This document shows positions 1 through 5,300 of a DNA stretch of 5,300 nucleotides, one piece after another (position 1 is the stretch's first letter; each line of letters starts with the position of its first letter). The stretch lies in assembly GCA_009930445.1 (NCBI GenBank), contig RZYD01000185.1, positions 1 through 5,300 on the forward strand, written 5' to 3'. Source of the DNA: Bacteroidia bacterium. Lineage in GTDB: Bacteria > Bacteroidota > Bacteroidia > Bacteroidales > BM520. Below the pieces are notes generated by a model. That model had not been told where the DNA came from and did no database searches. It saw only the letters and a program-made list of their open reading frames with translations. The position numbers and the translations under genes are program-made.

Positions 1-312
1 TTAGTTGAGGCCATGGCTGAATACCTGCATTTTGTTTGTCGTACCGAATGGTGGCGGTTTAGCAAGGAAGAGGAGCTGCCTGCTGAATGCCTGAAAGGCC
101 ACTATCAGGGGATTCGCCCAGCTCCGGGCTATCCTGCATGGCCCGACCACTCCCAAAAGAAAATATTGCTCGAAATGCTGGAAGCCGATCAACGGATAAA
201 TCTGACGTTGACCCCTCAATACAGTATGATTCCAAAAGCATCCGTTTGTGGCATTATTCTATCGTATCCCGGCGCTGCTTACTTTGATGCCAGAGCAATT
301 GGGGAGGATTAG
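1..312 (+). CDS. metH: Cobalamin-dependent methionine synthase MetH, C-terminal end (5' partial)
   Basis: MetH transfers the methyl group of 5-methyltetrahydrofolate through cobalamin to homocysteine, giving methionine, in the cytoplasm. Only the last 103 residues are present, and the reading frame is open from base 1, so the gene begins outside the window. The fragment belongs to the C-terminal reactivation domain, which binds S-adenosylmethionine to re-methylate oxidised cob(II)alamin. It opens with LVEAMAEYLH and carries the family signature GIRPAPGYPAWPDH (about bases 109-150), which includes the RxxxGY SAM-binding motif, followed by the conserved LTLTPQYSMIPKASVCG strand region. Two oddities are a Trp at the position that is usually Cys (or Gln) in PxCPDH, and a stop right after the AIGED segment, so the roughly 25-30 residue tail seen in E. 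coli and human MetH is absent. metF follows 49 bp downstream, very likely in the same transcript. The identification is firm; the missing tail looks natural, because no continuation appears in the other frames. Confidence 0.93.
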   Translation, partial: LVEAMAEYLHFVCRTEWWRFSKEEELPAECLKGHYQGIRPAPGYPAWPDHSQKKILLEMLEADQRINLTLTPQYSMIPKASVCGIILSYPGAAYFDARAIGED

Positions 313-361
313 AATTTCTGTTTTGCAAAAATAAATGCTTAAATATAAATGATTTTTTCAG

Positions 362-1315
362 ATGAAAGTTATCGATAGTATTAATAATGCCGAAAAGCCC
401 TTCTTTGCTGTGGAGTTTTTACCTCCACTGAAAGGCCATAGTTTGTCGAATTTTGATCAGGCTTTTCAACAGATTAAAGATCTGAAACCCGCGTATATCA
501 ATTTTACCTGCCATCAGAAGGAAGTGGTGTACCGCGATCGGGAAGATGGCCTGCTTGAGCGTTGTGTAGTTGCAAAACGGCCTGGCACGATTGGATTATC
601 GGCTGCCGTGATGTATAAATATGATATCACCGTTGTACCCCATCTGATTTGTGGAGGGTTTTCGCGGGAAGAAACGGAAGATGCACTTATTGAATTGAAT
701 TTTTTGGGGCTGGAAAATGTTTTTGCCCTTCGTGGAGACCCACAGGCGGGGCAACGGACTTTTCTTCCTGAACCTGATGGTCATGCTTATGCTTCCGATC
801 TCGTCCGGCAGATCAGGAATATGAATGATGGGATCTATCTTGACAGGAACATCAGAAACCCCGAGGCTTCACATTTTTGCGTGGGGGTAGCCGGATACCC
901 TGAAAAACACTGTGAAGCCCCAAACAGGGAAACTGACCTCATGCATTTGAAAAATAAAGTCGACGCTGGCGCCGATTATATTGTGACACAAATGTTTTTT
1001 ATCAATGAGAAATATTTCCGATTCGTCGAAGATTGTCGTTCCTATGGGATCACTGTGCCAATTATCCCCGGAATAAAACCGATAACTATGAAAAATGATG
1101 TCAACCTTCTTCCGAAAACTTTCAGTATCGATTTGCCCTCTGAGTTGTACCGCGATGTGGCAAACTGTGCAACTAACTATGAAGCACAATCGGTTGGGAC
1201 ACAATATGCCATACTTCAGGTTCGTGAACTTTTGGCTGCTGGTGTACCTGGAATTCACTTTTTTTCACTGGGAATGACTAAAAATATTCGTGAAATTGTT
1301 CTTAATACAATCTAA
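362..1315 (+). CDS. metF: Methylenetetrahydrofolate reductase MetF
   Basis: This FAD-dependent cytoplasmic enzyme reduces 5,10-methylene-tetrahydrofolate to 5-methyl-tetrahydrofolate, the methyl donor for MetH, encoded just upstream. The 317-residue protein is a full-length single-domain TIM barrel, slightly longer than E. coli MetF (296). Visible motifs are AVEFLPP near the N terminus with Glu18 (equivalent to the catalytic general acid Glu28 of E. coli), NFTCH (Thr49, flavin region), PHLICGG (93-99), ALRGD (122-126; Asp126 matches E. coli Asp120 near the flavin), GVAGYPEKH (175-183), VTQMFF (208-213; Gln210 in the folate-binding position), PGIKPI (236-241) and GIHFFSLG (297-304). An extra segment around 152-166 (RNMNDGIYLDRNIRN) separates the GHAYASDL and GVAGYPEKH blocks and is typical of Bacteroidota MetF. 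The ATG at 362 places the catalytic Glu at the expected distance. No Shine-Dalgarno sequence is visible, which is usual in this phylum. Co-transcription with metH is inferred from the 49 bp gap. Confidence 0.96.
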   Translation: MKVIDSINNAEKPFFAVEFLPPLKGHSLSNFDQAFQQIKDLKPAYINFTCHQKEVVYRDREDGLLERCVVAKRPGTIGLSAAVMYKYDITVVPHLICGGFSREETEDALIELNFLGLENVFALRGDPQAGQRTFLPEPDGHAYASDLVRQIRNMNDGIYLDRNIRNPEASHFCVGVAGYPEKHCEAPNRETDLMHLKNKVDAGADYIVTQMFFINEKYFRFVEDCRSYGITVPIIPGIKPITMKNDVNLLPKTFSIDLPSELYRDVANCATNYEAQSVGTQYAILQVRELLAAGVPGIHFFSLGMTKNIREIVLNTI

Positions 1316-1373
1316 TAGTGGAAATTAAGCCCATAACCCGACAGAATTAACACCTGTTTGGCGCATTCTTTCA

Positions 1374-2033
1374 TTAATGTAGTGCTTTAAAAACAACGGC
1401 AAAATTTTTATAGACTTGCTTCTTTAATTCCGTAACGGATGTTTCACGGATTTTTGCCAATGAAAGATAGACGAGTTCAATGGCGGCAGAGTTTTCATCT
1501 GTTTCTGCAAATATTTTTGACGGATCAACACGCCGGAAAAAATCGATTGTTTTTGAGCTGATTAGGGCCCGAATACCAAAACTGAAATATACCGGCAACC
1601 CTTCAAACTGTTCGATCGCATTGCTGTTTCCCTGAAAACCATGCATAATCCAGGGTTGCAATGGTTTGTGTCGGTTATAATGTTCGAGTATTTTTTGTGT
1701 TGATTTTACATTGTGAAGAATCAATGGTTTTGAAAGTTGTTCGGAGCGCATGATATGCATTACAAACCATCTCTCCTGAACATCCATTGCGGGTCCGCGT
1801 AATTTATCCAGCCCCGTTTCGCCGATCGCAAGTACATTACGAAGAGAAAATAATTCCATTCCAGGCATTTTTTTTACGGATTCAATATACCAGGGATGAA
1901 CTCCGACTGAAAAATATTGCTTACTACTCTCCGGATGTTCCCTGTCATAACCCGGGCAGTAGTTCAAAATCCGGATACAATCCGGCGACACATCTGTGTG
2001 ATGGCTATGGATATCAATGTATTTATACTCCAT
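1374..2033 (-). CDS. Short TatD-family metal-dependent hydrolase
   Basis: This is a 219-residue member of the TatD branch of the amidohydrolase superfamily (TIM barrel, two divalent metals); characterised relatives are Mg-dependent 3'-5' nucleases acting on DNA or RNA ends. All expected metal ligands can be placed: His9 and His11 in DIHSHH, Glu72 in AIGETGLD, His107 in LILHN, His131 in MHGFQG and Asp179 in AETD. GVHPW (44-48) is also conserved. At 219 residues it is shorter than E. coli TatD (about 260), and the usual HCR and HCFSG blocks read HNV and HGFQG; short versions like this are common in Bacteroidota. The ATG at 2033 is the only Met before the HxH motif and overlaps the last 11 nt of cutC, so it is probably translated by coupling. 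It is the last gene of the - strand run and converges on metF. The family is secure; the substrate (nucleic acid or another phosphoester or amide) cannot be told. Confidence 0.9.
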   Translation of the reverse strand: MEYKYIDIHSHHTDVSPDCIRILNYCPGYDREHPESSKQYFSVGVHPWYIESVKKMPGMELFSLRNVLAIGETGLDKLRGPAMDVQERWFVMHIMRSEQLSKPLILHNVKSTQKILEHYNRHKPLQPWIMHGFQGNSNAIEQFEGLPVYFSFGIRALISSKTIDFFRRVDPSKIFAETDENSAAIELVYLSLAKIRETSVTELKKQVYKNFAVVFKALH

Positions 2034-2769
2034 TGAGCAGTGAAATAATTTGTTTAATTATGTTCCGATCAGTATACGCTCTTGTCCATTCTTCTTCAGC
2101 AGGCAAGCTTCCCATGGGTAATTGATTCCTGTAAATCATTTCAGAAGGAAAACTTCTGCGACCTGATAGATGATAAATCGGGGCACCTGTATATTCCTTT
2201 AAGGCTTGAATATTGGAAATATTAATTCCGCTTCCTGGTATAATACTGCAGTCGTTGCCGGCCCTGTCCCGCATTGCTTTTATCCTTTCTCTGCCCTCCC
2301 ATGCAGCAGGAGCTCCGCCTGATGTTAGTACCCCATCAAACCCACTGTAAAGAATGTCCTGTAACGTCTCCTTCCAATCGGCCGAAACATCAATGGCGCG
2401 GTGAAACACACATTGCATAGGACGCGCCAGTTCCAACAATTCGGTATTCCGGTGAATATCCATGTGTCCGTATTTATCAAGTATTCCGAAAACAACACCA
2501 TTTACCCCGGCTTGTCGGCAGAATTGAATATCTTTTTTCATGATTTCAAATTCAATATCGGAATAAAGGAAATCCCCACCCCGGGGACGGATGAGGACAT
2601 GCAGGAAAATTTTTAGCTTTTCCCGGGCTGTAACTATTAGTCCGGCCGAAGGTGTAGTGCCTCCCTCCGGGATATTATCACATAACTCCACCCGAAAAGC
2701 TCCGCCCTCCTGTGCTTCGATGGCTGAAAACAGTGAGTTAGCACATACTTCAACCTTACTCTCTTTCAT
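2023..2769 (-). CDS. cutC: CutC family protein (annotated as copper homeostasis protein)
   Basis: This 248-residue, full-length CutC TIM-barrel protein is the same length as E. coli CutC and has no signal peptide, so it is cytoplasmic. Family motifs run in order: VEVCANSLFSA (6-16), RVELCDN (26-32), EGGTTPS (35-41), IRPRGGDFLYS (60-70), VFGILD (93-98), FHRAID (122-127), LTSGG (148-152), IPGSGI (177-182) and HLSGR (200-204). Cys9 and Cys30 correspond to the cysteine pair proposed, as I recall, as Cu(I) ligands in human CutC. The family name comes from copper-sensitive E. coli mutants, but that phenotype was later assigned to the sRNA MicL, made from the 3' end of cutC, so the biochemical role is open. 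The dense set of conserved polar loop motifs suggests an enzyme binding a phosphate or sugar ligand (inference). It starts 11 bp after the hexosaminidase stop and overlaps the TatD gene by 11 nt, so the three are probably one operon. Confidence 0.95.
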   Translation of the reverse strand: MKESKVEVCANSLFSAIEAQEGGAFRVELCDNIPEGGTTPSAGLIVTAREKLKIFLHVLIRPRGGDFLYSDIEFEIMKKDIQFCRQAGVNGVVFGILDKYGHMDIHRNTELLELARPMQCVFHRAIDVSADWKETLQDILYSGFDGVLTSGGAPAAWEGRERIKAMRDRAGNDCSIIPGSGINISNIQALKEYTGAPIYHLSGRRSFPSEMIYRNQLPMGSLPAEEEWTRAYTDRNIIKQIISLLNGV

Positions 2770-2780
2770 ACGTCTTAATT

Positions 2781-5135
2781 TTAGGGATCAACAACTACCT
2801 CATCAACAAATAGCCAGGCCGGGTTTCCTGCACCATTGTGCCACTCAGGCAGGATTCCGGCATTTTTTGCGGTAATTTTAACATACCTGGCCGGTTGTGA
2901 TTCGCATTTTACAACGAAGGGAACAATCTGCAACTCTCCGGATTTGTGATTATACTGATGTGTGCTTTTGCCAATTACGTTAAAATCATGGTTATTATCC
3001 GAAATGGCTACCTCCACCTCAATGGGTAGAAAAATCCATCTTAATGGAAAAGCTAAAGCATTCAACCGTATTTGATTAACGATGATTTCCTTCCCAAAAT
3101 CAAGGGTTATTTCCATGTCTTTTCCCTTAAAACCCAGCCATTGCCCGTCGGTATGGGATAACGAACCGAAAAGTCCGTTTACAAGCGTGTGTACGCCCTC
3201 ACAGGTATATTTTTCATCAGGCGGATACCGCAGTACAGCCGCTTTTCCAATCGCCTGATGTAATTCAATACCTATAATACTGGTTTTTTCCTTCGGACTC
3301 CCTTCTTTGTATGCAATGGCTTTTAGCGTAGCACTGTGATCCAGAATGAATGGTGCCGTATAGGCTGTCGATTGATCGTCGGGGAAAGTGTTATCCAGCG
3401 TGTAAAATAGATTATCGGCAAAAGCTTCTGTGCTTAAGGTAACCCGGAAACTGTGCATCAGGGTATCATAAGCAGTGCTAACCTCAATTTTATAGGATCC
3501 ATCACTATAACGAACACCCATGTGATCAAATCGTTTAAAAAGTGGTTTTAACCGCTCACGAAAATCTTCCCACTGACTGTCCTCATGCTTTAGCCATAGC
3601 TTTTCTGAGAGTGCTGTCATTCTTGGTAATACCATATATTCCGCAAGTTCAGGGGTATCTATCCATTCTGTCCAAAGATTGCCTTGTCCACCAAGTATAT
3701 GCTTTGCCTCTTCCTCCGTTAGCGCGGCAGGTGTTGGATTAAATGAATATACTTTTTTCAGTGTCGTGAACCCGCCGATGGCTTCTGGCTGAAATTCGGG
3801 ATCAGCCTGATAAAAATTTAAATAACAGTGCGAAATCGGGCACATGATGGCATCATGTCCGGTCCTGGCCGCTTCAATTCCTCCTTCTGTTCCCTGCCAT
3901 GACATTACGGTAGCTTCAGGTGCAAGCCCTCCCTGTAGAATTTCATCCCATCCGATTAATTTTTTTCCTTTTGATTTTAAGTATTTTTCCATTCGTTGTA
4001 TAAACCAGCTTTGCAATGCCTCCACATCTTTCAGGTTTTCGTCACGCATTCGTTTCTGACACTTCGGGCATGATGCCCAGGCTGTTTTTGTAGCTTCATC
4101 TCCACCAATATGGAAATAGGGTGCCGGAAAGAGTGGAATCACTTCGTCCAGTACATTTTCCAAAAATTCAAATACCTCGTCATTTCCCGCACAGAAGATA
4201 TCATCGTTCGGCCAATAGCCTCCTGGCTGAACATAGTACGGACCCCCTGTGCATCCCAGCGCAGGATACGCGGCGAGTACTTCACAGGAGTGACCCGGCA
4301 TTTCTATTTCCGGGATGACCATAACCTGTTGTTTGGCCGCATAGGCCACGATCTCCTTGATTTCTTCCTGCGTATAAAACCCGCCATAGGTCGCTTTTTC
4401 GCCAGGCAGGGGAGGTGTCACTTCTCGCCAGGGCTCTTGTTCCCTGTCCACCCGCCATGCAGCTACTTCCTGCAATAAAGGATACTTCCTTATCTCTATC
4501 CGCCAGCCATTATCATCTGTAAGATGCCAGTGGAAAACATTCATCTTATGAAAAGCAATCAGATCAATGTAGCGCTTGACAAATTCCACAGAAAAAAAAT
4601 GTCGGCTGACATCCAAATGCATTCCTCGCCAGGCATATTCAGGGTAATCTTTTATCTGTGCACAGGGAATGGGAATTTTTTTCATCGTTCCCGCTTGCTC
4701 CAGCTCCGGTGGCATCATTTGGCGTAAGGTTTGAAATGCATAAAATACCCCCGCCGGAGTTGAAGCCTGTATCTGTATATAACCGGTTTTGACATTTAGA
4801 AAGTATCCTTCCTGATGTGTGTCTTCTTCGTCCTGTAATCGCGCGTTGATTATCAGGGTATTTGATGATGCCCGCATCTCATCGATATTCCCTGTAGTCA
4901 GATGCAGCCCTGACCCGTTTTCAATAAAATCAATAAACCATTGCACGGTGCTTGCCAGCAGTGTGTCATGCGTATTGAAGGCGATTTTTGTGTCTCTGTT
5001 AATTTCAAATTTTCCGCTTTGCGCATAGCTCTTTACCGGTTTTGGAGTAATATCCAACGCCTCTGGGGATGAACAGCTAAACATAATGAATGGCAACACT
5101 AAAAGCAGGGTAGGAAGAATACCTTTCTCAATCAT
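2781..5135 (-). CDS. GH20 beta-N-acetylhexosaminidase, lipoprotein with F5/8-type C-terminal domain
   Basis: This 784-residue exo-glycosidase should remove terminal beta-linked GlcNAc/GalNAc from glycans, chitooligosaccharides or host glycoproteins by substrate-assisted catalysis. A lipoprotein signal peptide covers residues 1-20, with a lipobox-like MFSC and acylated Cys21. An N-terminal GH20b domain (about 27-160) follows, then the GH20 barrel (about 163-515): WRGMHLDVSRHF with substrate-binding Arg170, HWHLTDDNGWRIEI (202-215), PEIEMPGH (275-282), the catalytic pair Asp346-Glu347 in HIGGDEAT, WQG (413-415), GGQGNLWTEWI (482-492) and LSEKLW (509-514). Residues about 550-625 resemble the chitobiase C-terminal beta domain (FYTLDNT...YTAPF), and about 635-784 form an F5/8 type C (discoidin-like) sugar-binding domain (LDFGKEI, ARYVKIT, FVDEVVV). 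All catalytic residues are intact. The start at 5135 is the only in-frame ATG before the signal peptide, since an in-frame stop lies 15 nt upstream. No acidic surface-export tag follows Cys21, so anchoring on the periplasmic face is possible. No susC/susD pair is nearby. Confidence 0.96.
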   Translation of the reverse strand: MIEKGILPTLLLVLPFIMFSCSSPEALDITPKPVKSYAQSGKFEINRDTKIAFNTHDTLLASTVQWFIDFIENGSGLHLTTGNIDEMRASSNTLIINARLQDEEDTHQEGYFLNVKTGYIQIQASTPAGVFYAFQTLRQMMPPELEQAGTMKKIPIPCAQIKDYPEYAWRGMHLDVSRHFFSVEFVKRYIDLIAFHKMNVFHWHLTDDNGWRIEIRKYPLLQEVAAWRVDREQEPWREVTPPLPGEKATYGGFYTQEEIKEIVAYAAKQQVMVIPEIEMPGHSCEVLAAYPALGCTGGPYYVQPGGYWPNDDIFCAGNDEVFEFLENVLDEVIPLFPAPYFHIGGDEATKTAWASCPKCQKRMRDENLKDVEALQSWFIQRMEKYLKSKGKKLIGWDEILQGGLAPEATVMSWQGTEGGIEAARTGHDAIMCPISHCYLNFYQADPEFQPEAIGGFTTLKKVYSFNPTPAALTEEEAKHILGGQGNLWTEWIDTPELAEYMVLPRMTALSEKLWLKHEDSQWEDFRERLKPLFKRFDHMGVRYSDGSYKIEVSTAYDTLMHSFRVTLSTEAFADNLFYTLDNTFPDDQSTAYTAPFILDHSATLKAIAYKEGSPKEKTSIIGIELHQAIGKAAVLRYPPDEKYTCEGVHTLVNGLFGSLSHTDGQWLGFKGKDMEITLDFGKEIIVNQIRLNALAFPLRWIFLPIEVEVAISDNNHDFNVIGKSTHQYNHKSGELQIVPFVVKCESQPARYVKITAKNAGILPEWHNGAGNPAWLFVDEVVVDP

Positions 5136-5156
5136 ATTTTCATGGTATTAAAAAAT

Positions 5157-5164
5157 CAAAAATA
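5157..5164 (-). promoter_or_regulatory. Possible Bacteroidota -7 promoter element upstream of the hexosaminidase gene
   Basis: On the - strand the 95 bp between the hexosaminidase start and the possible upstream gene contains TATTTTTG, an exact match to the Bacteroidota -7 consensus TAnnTTTG. Its 3' end lies 21 bp upstream of the ATG at 5135, which would leave a leader of only about 15 nt. No TTTG -33 partner stands at the expected distance upstream, and the region is so AT-rich that a chance match is likely. Weak call. Confidence 0.2.
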
Positions 5165-5230
5165 AGGAAAAACGTGGGGTATTTATATCGCTTGGATTGA
5201 TTTTTTATTTTACCTCCGGATTCCTGCAAA

Positions 5231-5300
5231 TTATTTCCTCTTCCCGGATGGTGTAAACCCAAATAACTCTTTGGCTTTTATCGATCTGGCAATGGATTTT
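5231..5300 (-). CDS. Possible C-terminal end of an unidentified upstream gene (5' partial)
   Basis: On the - strand one frame is open from the window edge to a TAA at 5231-5233. It ends in a basic tail reading KAKELFGFTPSGKRK, with only about 23 codons visible. The composition (amphipathic stretch, then a Lys/Arg-rich terminus) looks like a genuine protein end, and the orientation matches the hexosaminidase gene 95 bp downstream. I do not recognise the family. A second - strand frame is also open here (stop TAA at 5205-5207, ending RNPEVK), and so is a + strand frame, so the choice rests on composition and context only. Confidence 0.35.
   Translation of the reverse strand, partial: KSIARSIKAKELFGFTPSGKRK

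Noticed and set aside
313..361. A possible SAM or cobalamin riboswitch or promoter ahead of metF
   Set aside because: The gap is only 49 bp and AT-rich, too short for these riboswitches, and holds no convincing TTTG/TAnnTTTG pair; co-transcription with metH explains expression.
869..1258. A 129-codon - strand open frame inside metF
   Set aside because: It is fully antisense to conserved metF sequence, and its translation is Cys/Phe/His-rich without any family pattern.
1316..1373. A possible bidirectional terminator between convergent metF and the TatD gene
   Set aside because: The only inverted repeat I find (ACAG...CTGT, 4 bp stem with a 9 nt loop) is too weak and has no adjoining T-run.
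1787..2125. A 112-codon + strand open frame antisense to the TatD gene and the end of cutC
   Set aside because: It lies across two well-supported - strand genes with clear family motifs, and its own translation shows no recognisable domain; it is a shadow of the opposite strand.
4110..4478. A 122-codon + strand open frame inside the hexosaminidase gene
   Set aside because: It is antisense to the catalytic GH20 core, including the GGDE region, and has no coding character of its own.
5166..5300. A + strand open stretch running off the right edge, with many hydrophobic residues
   Set aside because: It has no plausible start codon until the ATG at 5293, and the hydrophobic make-up is what AT-rich DNA gives by chance; it also conflicts with the - strand leader of the hexosaminidase gene.

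Overview
The window looks like ordinary chromosome from a member of the Bacteroidota. Three things point there: the MetF sequence type (YRDR...DGLLE and GDPQ...FLPEPDGHAYASDL segments), an AT-rich style of translation start with no Shine-Dalgarno sequences, and a lipoprotein GH20 hexosaminidase of the Bacteroidales kind. Genus cannot be judged from the sequence alone. I see no insertion sequence, phage gene, CRISPR array, tRNA or rRNA.

Left part, + strand (1-1315): the 3' end of metH (cobalamin-dependent methionine synthase, reactivation domain), then after 49 bp a complete metF (methylenetetrahydrofolate reductase). MetF makes 5-methyltetrahydrofolate, the methyl donor that MetH uses to turn homocysteine into methionine, so the pair is a compact methionine/one-carbon unit.

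Right part, - strand (5135 down to 1374): a compact three-gene run of a large GH20 beta-N-acetylhexosaminidase lipoprotein, then cutC (11 bp gap), then a short TatD-family metal-dependent hydrolase (11 nt overlap). It converges on metF across a 58 bp gap (1316-1373) in which I see no convincing terminator hairpin. The hexosaminidase should release terminal GlcNAc/GalNAc from glycans in the cell envelope or periplasm. CutC and the TatD protein are cytoplasmic enzyme-like proteins with uncertain substrates.

Right edge (5136-5300): an AT-rich 95 bp leader of the hexosaminidase gene holding one possible Bacteroidota-type -7 element, preceded by what may be the last 23 codons of another - strand gene. 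Nothing here looks like a new system. The point most worth following is the tight physical coupling of cutC to a glycosidase gene, which fits poorly with a copper-only role for CutC.
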